The notes beneath the pieces are model-generated. The model was not told where the DNA came from. It searched no databases and saw nothing but the letters and a program-made list of their open reading frames with translations. A stretch of DNA of 64,000 nt from Hominisplanchenecus_A murintestinalis (GTDB lineage: Bacteria; Bacillota; Clostridia; Lachnospirales; Lachnospiraceae): NCBI RefSeq assembly GCF_943193015.1, contig NZ_CALPCM010000010.1:33353-97352 (forward strand), written 5' to 3'. The translations under genes were made by a program, and so were the position numbers. This document shows positions 1 through 7,793 of this stretch, in pieces. Within the stretch, counting starts at the first letter, position 1. Each line of letters starts with the position of its first letter.

Positions 1-830
1 AGAAGGCGGGCATTAACCGGCTGAGCCTGGGGCTGCAGTCGGCAGAGGATGCGGAACTGAAGGCGCTGGGGAGAATCCATACATGGGAGACATTTTTGGA
101 GAGCTACCGGATGGCACGGGAAGCGGGATTTCAAAATATCAATATTGACCTGATGTCGGCGCTTCCGGGGCAAAGCGCGTATACATGGCGGAAAACGCTG
201 CAGAAGGTCACGGAGCTGAAGCCGGAGCATATTTCTGCTTACAGCCTGATTGTGGAAGAAGGGACGCCTTTTTATGAAAAATATGCCGAGGACGTCAAGC
301 GCAGGGAGAAAGGGCTTCCATGCGGATTCCTTCCGTCTGAGGACGAGGAACGCCAAATGTACTATGATACAGAGAAAATACTGAAAGCGGAAGGCTATCG
401 GCGATATGAGATTTCTAATTATGCCAGGGAGGGATTCGAATGCCGCCATAACTGCGGATACTGGGAGCGTAAGAACTACCGGGGATTTGGCCTGGGGGCT
501 TCCTCTCTGATAGACGAGGTGCGCTTTCATAATACGGAAAGTATGGAGAATTATCAAAACCGTGCATTTGGCAGGGAAGATGAGGAATACCTGGATGCAG
601 AGGCGCAGATGGAGGAATTTATGTTCCTTGGGCTGCGGCTGACACAGGGGATTTCGGTAAATGATTTTGAAAAAAAATTTCATACGCCCTATGTGAGTGT
701 TTACGGGAAAATCAGCCGGGAACTGGAAGAAAAAAAACTGCTCCGCCGGGAAAATGGAAGGATTTTCCTGACGGAGCGGGGTATTGACATTAGCAACTAT
801 GTGCTGTCAGAGTTTTTGCTGTCTGAATAA
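1..830 (+). CDS. hemW: HemW-like radical SAM heme chaperone, 5' truncated by window edge
   Basis: The reading frame is open from base 3 and gives the C-terminal 275 residues of a protein of the HemW (formerly HemN-like coproporphyrinogen oxidase) family, usually about 375-380 residues, so about 100 residues including the CxxxCxxC iron-sulfur motif lie outside the window. Visible family signatures are RLSLGLQS near the edge, the NIDLMSALPGQ segment, EHISAYSLIVEEGTP and the RRYEISNYA...CRHNCGYW block. HemW proteins are thought to insert heme into acceptor proteins rather than to oxidise coproporphyrinogen. The gene ends two bases before the stop codon of the convergent SGNH hydrolase gene. Family assignment is firm; the function in this organism is inferred. 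Confidence 0.9.
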   Translation, partial: KAGINRLSLGLQSAEDAELKALGRIHTWETFLESYRMAREAGFQNINIDLMSALPGQSAYTWRKTLQKVTELKPEHISAYSLIVEEGTPFYEKYAEDVKRREKGLPCGFLPSEDEERQMYYDTEKILKAEGYRRYEISNYAREGFECRHNCGYWERKNYRGFGLGASSLIDEVRFHNTESMENYQNRAFGREDEEYLDAEAQMEEFMFLGLRLTQGISVNDFEKKFHTPYVSVYGKISRELEEKKLLRRENGRIFLTERGIDISNYVLSEFLLSE

Positions 831-832
831 GT

Positions 833-1579
833 TTAAGAAGCGTTATCGCCGCCATTTAAGGACATTACGGCAAAGTGGTGGACCATACGGTATACCCTGT
901 CCGGATAATGGAGCCCGTCCGAGGTGGCGAAGTCCTGCGAAAGCAGGTAATTGTAACAATCCAGGTACTTGTCCGGAAATTCGGCCTTCATTTTTTCATT
1001 AAATGCCTGAATTTCTGCATTGCTGGCGCCGGAGCACCTGTCATCTTCCACCGGGTTTACAGACATAATATAGAAAGAAGGGTCATGGTACTCAGAGAAC
1101 AAAGCCTTGTAGAAGCTGATATAACGGTCTGCTTCTTCCAGGTCATTCACGCCCAGGTTAAAGATAACTGTGGCATATGGCGTGGATCTGAGCGCTTCTT
1201 CCAGCTCCACGATACCATCGTGGTATAGCCAGTAAAAGCCTTCGCCAGACTTTGCAATAAAACGGCAGGGAACATCGTTACTGTCGTTTTGGAGGGCGTT
1301 CCGCATTCCTACTGTACGGGAATCTCCGACAAATATATAGGAATGTTCAGGTTCTTCGGCAGATTCATCAAAAGGATCTGTGGTGACAGCCGCACTCGGC
1401 TTCAAAATCTGGGTAGGCATGTCCGACTCTGATTCCAGCGCTGCTGTGGCAGCGGGGGAAGTTTCAGAGGCTGAGGAAACATCGTACATATTTAAAAAAG
1501 TTACAAACCCGGCCAGCACTACGAGACATACAATTGCAAAAGATGCCAGGAGCAAAGGTATTGTCGAGCCTTTTTTCAT
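833..1579 (-). CDS. Membrane-anchored SGNH/GDSL-family hydrolase
   Basis: A 248-residue protein with a short basic N-terminus and a hydrophobic helix at about residues 8-29, without an obvious cleavage site, so it is probably anchored with its catalytic domain outside. A Ser/Thr/Ala-rich linker (about 33-78) follows. Block I is GDSRT with Ser87, block III is GVND (143-146) and the Asp/His pair is DGLH (221-224), which together give the SGNH serine hydrolase arrangement. Such enzymes deacetylate or hydrolyse esters on polysaccharides, cell wall or lipids; the substrate cannot be read from the sequence. The start at 1579 follows a good AGGAAAGGAAG binding site. The gene is convergent with hemW with a 2-bp gap. 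Confidence 0.85.
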   Translation of the reverse strand: MKKGSTIPLLLASFAIVCLVVLAGFVTFLNMYDVSSASETSPAATAALESESDMPTQILKPSAAVTTDPFDESAEEPEHSYIFVGDSRTVGMRNALQNDSNDVPCRFIAKSGEGFYWLYHDGIVELEEALRSTPYATVIFNLGVNDLEEADRYISFYKALFSEYHDPSFYIMSVNPVEDDRCSGASNAEIQAFNEKMKAEFPDKYLDCYNYLLSQDFATSDGLHYPDRVYRMVHHFAVMSLNGGDNAS

Positions 1580-1617
1580 AAATTGTGCTTCCTTTCCTGT
1601 TTACATAAGATAGCTTA

Positions 1618-1645
1618 AGTGTACCACACTTTATAGAAAAGTCAA
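1618..1645 (-). promoter_or_regulatory. Candidate sigma-A promoter for the SGNH hydrolase gene
   Basis: Read on the minus strand, TTGACT (1645-1640) and TACACT (1623-1618) are separated by 16 bp and lie about 40 bp upstream of the ATG at 1579. The match to the housekeeping consensus is fair. Transcription from here would run into the 3' end of hemW. Confidence 0.5.
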
Positions 1646-1689
1646 CGGGGAGAGGGACGCTTTGATAAGCAAATGTGGCTGTTACATGA

Positions 1690-1946
1690 CAAATTGCGGT
1701 TTGTATACGAGTTTACAGCTTGCCCCGGACGGTTACGGAACCGATAGTCTCCCATGTTTACGTCGGACACCGGGAAGCCTGCCGCATATCCCACACGGCG
1801 CGTTGTCCCCGTCCGTGTGGGATATATGGCAGGTGTCCCAGCGTCCGGTGTAAACATGGAGGACTGTCGGTCCCATGACTGTTCGGGGTAAGCCGTGCGA
1901 ACTATCGGTTCCATAACTGTCCGGGGTAAGCGACAAACCGCAATTT
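1690..1946. repeat. 257-bp imperfect palindromic repeat element
   Basis: The ends are an exact 14-bp inverted repeat, AAATTGCGGTTTGT at 1691-1704 and its complement at 1933-1946. Inside, 1719-1798 pairs with 1813-1890 with scattered mismatches, including CCTGCCGCATATCCCACACGG (1778-1798) against its near complement at 1813-1833 around a 14-base loop. The right side has two tandem versions of the module that occurs once on the left (1719-1747): 1864-1890 and 1902-1930. No convincing coding sequence is present; open frames on the minus strand are by-products of the symmetry. The gene-free stretch 1646-2043 contains nothing else recognisable. It could be a MITE-like or REP-like repeat, or encode a very stable RNA hairpin. 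Confidence 0.75.
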
Positions 1947-2043
1947 TCATTTGAACTGCAATAATTGTGGCAAATATTACTGTTCGCACAGGTCTGAGAA
2001 AAAGACTATTGCCATAAATGAGTTTTCATGGGTTTTGAGGCCA

Positions 2044-2071
2044 TTGTATATGGCAGCAATGCCAGGATAAT
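2044..2071 (+). promoter_or_regulatory. Weak candidate promoter for the ABC exporter gene
   Basis: TTGTAT at 2044-2049 and GATAAT at 2066-2071 with a 16-bp spacer sit just upstream of the ATG at 2091, which would leave a leader of only about 12 bases. An alternative start of transcription further upstream is equally possible. Confidence 0.3.
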
Positions 2072-2090
2072 AGAATAGGAGTCAAACATT

Positions 2091-3851
2091 ATGGAGCAAA
2101 AACAATACACATCAAAGGAACTGTTGAAAAGATTTGTGCCTTATTTCAAAAAATATAAAGGAACGCTGTGCATGGACTTGTTCTGTGCTGCTCTGACGAC
2201 GGTATGCGAACTGGTGCTGCCGCTTATTATGCGCTATATCACGAATGAAGGAATGAGGGATTTGGCGGCGCTTTCGATGCAGACAGTGGGCAGGCTGGGA
2301 CTGCTTTATCTGGTACTGCGGATCATGGACGGTATCGCCAGCTATTACATGGCAGATATGGGGCATGTGATGGGGGCGAAGATTGAGACAGATATGCGGC
2401 GGGACGCTTACAGGCATCTGCAGCAGCTCTCTAATACGTACTATAATAATACAAAAGTCGGGCAGATTATGGGTCGCGTGACCAATGACTTGTTTGATGT
2501 AACAGAATTTGCCCACCACTGTCCGGAGGAGTTTTTCATTGCGGCAATCAAGACAGTGATTTCCTTTTTCATCCTGGCAGGAATTCATTTGTGGCTGACG
2601 GTGCTGGTTTTCTTGTGCGTGCCCTTGATGGCAGGGGTGTGCATGACGCTGAACTTTCGGGTGAAAGGCGCATTTCGCAAACAGCGGCACCAGATTGGGG
2701 AACTAAACGCCAGAATAGAGGATAGCCTTCTGGGACATAAAGTGGTAAAAGCATTTACCAATGAAGGGATTGAGAAAGAAAAGTTTGAGAAAGATAATCA
2801 GAAGTTTCTTGATATTAAGAAAGAATCTTATAAATATATGGCTATGTTCCAGACGACCGTGAAGATGTTTGACGGGCTTATGTATCTGATGGTGGTGGTG
2901 GCGGGAGGGATTTTTATGGTGAAAGGGCTGATTCTTCCCGGAGATCTGGTAGCTTACATGCTCTATGTAACCACACTGATTGCCACGATTCGCCGCATTA
3001 TTGAGTTTGCCGAACAGTTTCAGAGAGGAATGACCGGGATTGAGCGGTTCCTCCAGATTGTAGATGCAGATATTGAGATCTTTGACGAGCCGGATGCCGT
3101 AGATTTGTATGATCCGAAAGGGGATATTGTCTTTGAAAACGTGAGTTTTGAGTACCCGGATGATCACAACCGGGTTTTCAAAAGATTAAACCTGCATATA
3201 AAAGCAGGGGAAAAAGTAGCGATTGTAGGACCGTCGGGAGGGGGCAAGACTACTTTGTGCAACCTGATTCCAAGGTTCTATGATGTGACTTGCGGGCGAG
3301 TTACGCTGGACGGAGAAGATATCAAACATTTTACACTGAAAAGCCTGCGCGGCAGCATCGGTATCGTGCAGCAGGATGTTTATCTGTTTTCCGGGACGAT
3401 TTATGAAAATATCACATATGGACGCCCGGGGGCATCCAGAGAGGAAGTCGTGGAAGCAGCGAAAAGGGCGGGCGCCCATGAGTTTATCACGGAACTAAAG
3501 GAAGGGTATGATACTTATGTGGGAGAGAGAGGCGTGAAACTTTCAGGAGGCCAGAAGCAGAGGCTCAGTATCGCGCGGGTATTTCTGAAAAATCCTCCGA
3601 TTATTATTTTGGATGAAGCAACCTCTGCATTGGACAACGAGAGCGAATTTGAAGTGGCGAAATCTCTTGCACGGCTGTCGGAAGGGCGCACAACACTTAC
3701 GATTGCCCACCGGCTTTCCAGCATCCGAAATTCTGACAGGATACTGGTGCTGACAGAGGACGGAATCGTCGAAGAAGGAACTCATGAGCAGCTTCTGGAA
3801 CAGAAAGGGATGTATTTTCATTTTTATAACATGGCGAACCAGCTGAAATAG
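2091..3851 (+). CDS. ABC transporter, fused permease and ATPase (exporter type)
   Basis: A 586-residue half-transporter of the MsbA/BmrA/LmrA type, which would act as a homodimer or with a partner to export a lipid, peptide or drug across the membrane. The N-terminal 300 residues contain the hydrophobic helices of a type I exporter domain. In the ATPase domain the Walker A motif GPSGGGKTT is near residue 380, the signature LSGGQKQR near 484, Walker B IIILDEAT near 504 and the switch His in IAHRLSS near 538. The start follows an AGGAG site about 8 bases upstream. It stands alone between the repeat and the heat-shock operon, so neighbours give no hint of substrate. Family certain, substrate unknown. 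Confidence 0.93.
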   Translation: MEQKQYTSKELLKRFVPYFKKYKGTLCMDLFCAALTTVCELVLPLIMRYITNEGMRDLAALSMQTVGRLGLLYLVLRIMDGIASYYMADMGHVMGAKIETDMRRDAYRHLQQLSNTYYNNTKVGQIMGRVTNDLFDVTEFAHHCPEEFFIAAIKTVISFFILAGIHLWLTVLVFLCVPLMAGVCMTLNFRVKGAFRKQRHQIGELNARIEDSLLGHKVVKAFTNEGIEKEKFEKDNQKFLDIKKESYKYMAMFQTTVKMFDGLMYLMVVVAGGIFMVKGLILPGDLVAYMLYVTTLIATIRRIIEFAEQFQRGMTGIERFLQIVDADIEIFDEPDAVDLYDPKGDIVFENVSFEYPDDHNRVFKRLNLHIKAGEKVAIVGPSGGGKTTLCNLIPRFYDVTCGRVTLDGEDIKHFTLKSLRGSIGIVQQDVYLFSGTIYENITYGRPGASREEVVEAAKRAGAHEFITELKEGYDTYVGERGVKLSGGQKQRLSIARVFLKNPPIIILDEATSALDNESEFEVAKSLARLSEGRTTLTIAHRLSSIRNSDRILVLTEDGIVEEGTHEQLLEQKGMYFHFYNMANQLK

Positions 3852-3990
3852 AAGGAGCCTCTATTTTAAAGTTTGCTTTCGCAAAGGGCTGGATTCTCTG
3901 GCTGAATTTACGCATTCTCACGAACTTTGCAGCAGGTGCAAAGTCCTGGGCTGAACTGTTACATTTTTGCAGAAAAAATTGAATTTCCTA

Positions 3991-4019
3991 TTGACAAAGA
4001 AAATGGGTAGTGCTATCTT
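3991..4019 (+). promoter_or_regulatory. Sigma-A promoter of the hrcA-grpE-dnaK-dnaJ operon
   Basis: A consensus TTGACA at 3991-3996 and TATCTT at 4014-4019 are separated by exactly 17 bp, with a TG one base before the -10 (extended -10). The CIRCE operator begins 13 bp downstream, so bound HrcA would cover the start of transcription. The rest of the 3852-3990 gap shows no other feature. Confidence 0.85.
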
Positions 4020-4032
4020 ATGTACATAGATG

Positions 4033-4059
4033 TTAGCACTCGACCTTAAAGAGTGCTAA
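4033..4059 (+). promoter_or_regulatory. CIRCE operator (HrcA binding site)
   Basis: TTAGCACTC (4033-4041), a 9-base spacer and GAGTGCTAA (4051-4059) form the canonical perfect 9-9-9 CIRCE element. HrcA, encoded immediately downstream, is known to bind this site and repress the operon until misfolded protein titrates GroE and inactivates it. The position just after the promoter fits classical autoregulation. Confidence 0.97.
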
Positions 4060-4085
4060 TAAGAAAAGGGAAGGAGGATTTGAAG

Positions 4086-5132
4086 ATGCAGCTGGACGAC
4101 CGGAAAACGAAGATTTTATATGCGATTATTAAGACGTATCTGGAAACGGGCGAGCCGGTAGGTTCCCGGACAATTTCCAAATATGCAGATTTGAATCTGA
4201 GTTCCGCCACGATTCGGAATGAGATGTCCGATTTGGAGGAGATGGGCTATATCGTGCAGCCCCACACATCAGCAGGCAGAATTCCTTCAGATAAGGGATA
4301 CCGTTTTTATGTGGATCAGATGATGGAGTACAAAGAGCGGGAAGTCACTGAGATGAAAGAGCTGATGATTCAAAAGCAGGATAAGATGGAGCAGATTCTA
4401 AAGCAGGTAGTGAAGGTTTTGGCAAACAATACCAACTATGCTACCATGATTACTGCTCCGCAGTATCACCGGACGAAGCTTAAGTTTATCCAGCTTTCGG
4501 TTATTAGCGAAAGCCAGATGCTGGCAGTGGTGGTTACGGAAGGGAATGTGGTAAAGAACAAGATGCTCCATATGGAGCACAGGCTTGACAATGAGACGGT
4601 GCTGAAGCTGAATATCCTTCTGAATACCAGCCTGAACGGCCTTACGATGGAGCAGATCAATCTGGGAACGATTGCGAAGCTGAAGGAGCAGGCAGGTATC
4701 CACAGTGAAGTGGTAAACAGCGTGCTGGATGCGGTGGCAGAGGCCATCCGGATGGACGATGAGGACTTGGAAATCTATACCAGCGGCGCGACAAATATTT
4801 TTAAATATCCGGAGCTGAGTGATAATGAGAGGGCACGGGAGCTGATTAGCGCATTTGAAGAAAAGAAACAGCTGGTGAATCTGGTGGCAGAGACGATGAA
4901 TTCCGAGGAGAATACAGGGATTCAGGTGTATATTGGGAACGAATCCCCTATGCAGAACATGAAAGACTGCAGTGTTGTTACGGCAGCGTATGAATTAGGG
5001 GACGGCATGAAGGGAACGATAGGTATTATCGGACCCAAACGTATGGATTACGACAGAGTCGTGTCCGCGCTCAAAACACTTACGACACAGCTCGATTCTA
5101 TATTTGAAAATACGGAAAAAGAAAGGCGGTAA
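4086..5132 (+). CDS. hrcA: Heat-inducible transcription repressor HrcA
   Basis: A 348-residue repressor of heat-shock genes. The N-terminus has the winged-helix DNA-binding domain typical of the family (MQLDDRKTKIL, EPVGSRTIS, LSSATIRNEMSDLE, TSAGRIPSDKGYRFYVD); the rest matches the GAF-like and inserted dimerisation domains, ending with VVTAAYELGDG and GIIGPKRMDY. The start at 4086 is preferred over an in-frame upstream codon at 4053 because the latter lies inside the CIRCE operator and because GGAAGGAGG precedes 4086 at a proper distance. It is the first gene of the operon and represses its own promoter. Confidence 0.97.
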   Translation: MQLDDRKTKILYAIIKTYLETGEPVGSRTISKYADLNLSSATIRNEMSDLEEMGYIVQPHTSAGRIPSDKGYRFYVDQMMEYKEREVTEMKELMIQKQDKMEQILKQVVKVLANNTNYATMITAPQYHRTKLKFIQLSVISESQMLAVVVTEGNVVKNKMLHMEHRLDNETVLKLNILLNTSLNGLTMEQINLGTIAKLKEQAGIHSEVVNSVLDAVAEAIRMDDEDLEIYTSGATNIFKYPELSDNERARELISAFEEKKQLVNLVAETMNSEENTGIQVYIGNESPMQNMKDCSVVTAAYELGDGMKGTIGIIGPKRMDYDRVVSALKTLTTQLDSIFENTEKERR

Positions 5133-5137
5133 AAGGC

Positions 5138-5776
5138 GTGGAAGATGAAAAGCTGCAACAGGAATTAGAAGAAACAGCATATGAGGAGCCGGAAGTGGAG
5201 GGTACAGACGCCGGAGAGGAGACAGCAGCAGAAGCTTCTGTAGAAGAGGCGGCAGAAGAGCAGGGAGACAGGACAGAAGAGTTTGCGGAAGATGGTCCGG
5301 GAGAGAAGAAAAGCTTCTTTAAACGGAAGGAAAAGAAAGACAAAAAGGACGAGAAAATTGAAGACCTTACAGACAGGCTGAAACGCCAGATGGCGGAATT
5401 CGATAACTTTAGGAAGCGTACAGAAAAAGAAAAGGCTTCCATGTATGAAATCGGAGCGAAAAGTGTCATTGAAAAGATACTTCCGGTGATAGATAACTTT
5501 GAGCGGGGGCTGGCGGCTGTGCCGGAAGAACAGAAGGAAGACTCCTTTGTTGTCGGAATGGATAAGATTTATAAGCAGATTCTCGCGACACTGGATGAGA
5601 TTGGCGTTAAGCCTATCGAGGCTGTGGGGCAGGAGTTCGACCCTAATTTCCACAATGCAGTGATGCATGTGGAGGATGAAACGCTTGGTGAAAACACCGT
5701 TGCAGAGGAGTTTCAGAAAGGCTATATTTACCGTGAAACTGTCGTGCGGCACAGCATGGTGAAAGTAGCAAATTAA
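5138..5776 (+). CDS. grpE: Nucleotide exchange factor GrpE
   Basis: A 212-residue protein that releases ADP from DnaK. The first 65 residues are an acidic Glu/Ala-rich low-complexity tail, then a Lys-rich stretch leads into the long coiled coil (about 70-125, DLTDRLKRQMAEFDNFRKRTEKE) and the C-terminal beta domain with VGQEFDPNFHNAVMHVED and YRETVVRHSMVKVAN. The start is GTG at 5138, five bases after the hrcA stop codon and behind AGGCGG. The acidic tail is longer than in many homologues but this is common in the group. Confidence 0.97.
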   Translation: MEDEKLQQELEETAYEEPEVEGTDAGEETAAEASVEEAAEEQGDRTEEFAEDGPGEKKSFFKRKEKKDKKDEKIEDLTDRLKRQMAEFDNFRKRTEKEKASMYEIGAKSVIEKILPVIDNFERGLAAVPEEQKEDSFVVGMDKIYKQILATLDEIGVKPIEAVGQEFDPNFHNAVMHVEDETLGENTVAEEFQKGYIYRETVVRHSMVKVAN

Positions 5777-5833
5777 TTTATACAGGAAACAACGAAATTC
5801 ATATACCATTTAATTTATGAGGAGGAAGTCATA

Positions 5834-7696
5834 ATGGGAAAAATTATTGGAATTGATTTAGGTACAACAAATAGCTGTGTAGCAGTTATGGAAGGCGGTA
5901 AGCCAGTGGTTATCGCAAATACAGAAGGCGCAAGAACCACACCGTCCGTAGTAGCTTTTACAAAGACAGGAGAAAGATTAGTAGGAGAGCCTGCAAAACG
6001 CCAGGCGGTAACAAATGCTGACAAGACCATAGCTTCTATTAAAAGGCATATGGGAACAGATTATAAAGTGGATATTGACGGAAAGAAATACTCACCGCAG
6101 GAGATTTCAGCGATGATTTTACAGAAGCTGAAAGGCGATGCAGAAAATTATCTCGGTGAGAAGATAACGGAGGCCGTTATCACAGTTCCTGCATATTTTA
6201 ATGATGCGCAGCGTCAGGCAACGAAGGATGCAGGAAAGATCGCAGGACTGGATGTAAAGCGTATCATCAATGAGCCGACAGCGGCAGCGCTGGCATATGG
6301 CCTGGACAATGAAAAAGAGCAGAAAATTATGGTATATGACCTGGGCGGCGGAACATTTGATGTGTCTATCATTGAAATCGGCGACGGCGTTATCGAGGTT
6401 CTTGCGACAGCCGGAGACAACAGGCTGGGCGGCGACGACTTTGACCAGAAGATTACCGACTATATGCTGGCAGAGTTTAAGAAGAATGAGGGCGTGGATT
6501 TATCTAATGATAAGATGGCGCTCCAGAGGCTGAAAGAAGCGGCAGAGAAAGCAAAGAAAGAACTTTCCTCTGCGACGACTACAAATATCAACCTTCCGTT
6601 TATCACGGCGACTTCCGAGGGGCCGAAGCATTTTGATATGAACCTGACAAGGGCAAAATTTGATGAGCTGACCCACGATTTGGTGGAGAGGACAGCGACT
6701 CCGGTTACCACAGCACTGAAGGATGCAGGGCTTACCTCCGGCGAGATTTCCAAAGTGCTTCTCGTAGGCGGTTCCACAAGAATCCCGGCTGTACAGGATA
6801 AGGTGAAAGCGCTGACAGGCCATGAGCCGAGCAAGAGCCTGAACCCGGATGAGTGTGTGGCGCTGGGCGCTTCCGTACAGGGCGGCAAGCTTGCAGGCGA
6901 TGAAGGCGCAGGCGATATCCTTTTGCTGGATGTTACGCCTCTGTCACTGTCTATTGAGACAATGGGCGGGGTTGCTACAAGGCTGATTGAAAGAAACACA
7001 ACGATTCCTACCAAGAAGAGCCAGATTTTCTCGACAGCAGCAGATAACCAGACAGCCGTAGACGTACATGTTGTACAGGGCGAGAGGCAGTTTGCAAGAG
7101 ATAATAAGTCCCTTGGCCAGTTCCGGCTGGATGGAATTCCTCCTGCAAGAAGAGGCGTACCGCAGATTGAAGTTACTTTTGACATTGATGCAAATGGTAT
7201 TGTTAATGTATCCGCAAAGGATTTGGGAACAGGAAAAGAGCAGCATATCACGATTACTTCCGGTTCCAATATGTCTGACTCTGATATTGAGAAGGCAGTA
7301 AAGGAAGCAGCTGAGTTCGAGGCTCAGGATAAGAAGCGCAAAGAAGCAATTGATACGAGAAATGATGCAGACTCTATGGTATTCCAGACAGAGAAAGCGC
7401 TGGAGGAAGTGGGAGATAAGGTAGATGCTGCGGATAAGACAGCGGTACAGGCGGATCTTGAGGCATTGAAAAAACTGATTGAGGAATCAAATCCTGAGGA
7501 TATGACGGATGCACAGGTAGCAGAAATCAAGGCAGCGAAAGAGAAGCTTATGGAGAGTGCGCAGAAGGTGTTTGCAAAAGTCTACGAGCAGGCACAGGCG
7601 GCGCAGGGAGCAGCAGGCACAGGTCCGGATATGGGCGCGGCTGACGCCGGGTATCAGGCAGATGACGTCGTTGACGGAGATTACAAAGAAGTATAG
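5834..7696 (+). CDS. dnaK: Molecular chaperone DnaK (Hsp70)
   Basis: A 620-residue Hsp70, the usual length for a Gram-positive DnaK. The ATPase domain starts with GIDLGTTNSCVAVMEGG and contains NEPTAAALAYGLD, VYDLGGGTFDVSI and LVGGSTRIPAVQ; the substrate domain begins near DVTPLSLSIETMGG (about residue 375) and the helical lid with a Gly/Ala-rich, acidic C-terminus follows. Strong GGAGG site upstream of the ATG. Works with GrpE and DnaJ, encoded on either side, in folding and in stress recovery. Codon use is visibly biased towards a limited set, as expected for an abundant protein. Confidence 0.98.
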   Translation: MGKIIGIDLGTTNSCVAVMEGGKPVVIANTEGARTTPSVVAFTKTGERLVGEPAKRQAVTNADKTIASIKRHMGTDYKVDIDGKKYSPQEISAMILQKLKGDAENYLGEKITEAVITVPAYFNDAQRQATKDAGKIAGLDVKRIINEPTAAALAYGLDNEKEQKIMVYDLGGGTFDVSIIEIGDGVIEVLATAGDNRLGGDDFDQKITDYMLAEFKKNEGVDLSNDKMALQRLKEAAEKAKKELSSATTTNINLPFITATSEGPKHFDMNLTRAKFDELTHDLVERTATPVTTALKDAGLTSGEISKVLLVGGSTRIPAVQDKVKALTGHEPSKSLNPDECVALGASVQGGKLAGDEGAGDILLLDVTPLSLSIETMGGVATRLIERNTTIPTKKSQIFSTAADNQTAVDVHVVQGERQFARDNKSLGQFRLDGIPPARRGVPQIEVTFDIDANGIVNVSAKDLGTGKEQHITITSGSNMSDSDIEKAVKEAAEFEAQDKKRKEAIDTRNDADSMVFQTEKALEEVGDKVDAADKTAVQADLEALKKLIEESNPEDMTDAQVAEIKAAKEKLMESAQKVFAKVYEQAQAAQGAAGTGPDMGAADAGYQADDVVDGDYKEV

Positions 7697-7717
7697 AGAT
7701 AAGCCGCATAAGGTTCA

Positions 7718-7758
7718 GGGGACAGATGCTTTCAACAGAAGTCAGAAGCGTCTGTCCC
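7718..7758 (+). promoter_or_regulatory. Hairpin between dnaK and dnaJ
   Basis: GGGACAGATGCTT (about 7719-7731) can pair with AAGCGTCTGTCCC (7746-7758) to give a 13-bp stem containing one G-U pair and a loop of about 14 bases. No run of T follows, so it is not a typical terminator. Within an operon such a structure may mark an mRNA processing site or stabilise the upstream dnaK message; that role is inferred from position. Confidence 0.55.
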
Positions 7759-7793
7759 TAGCGAGCGTAAAAACATGAGGATAGGTGAGGAGT

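Noticed and set aside
1642..1989. Minus-strand open frames (115 and 67 codons) in the palindromic repeat
   Set aside because: They arise from the symmetry of the repeat, have no binding site and repeat the same residues; composition is not protein-like.
6460..7269. 269-codon frame antisense to dnaK
   Set aside because: A shadow of the strong codon bias of dnaK; no start signals, no family features.
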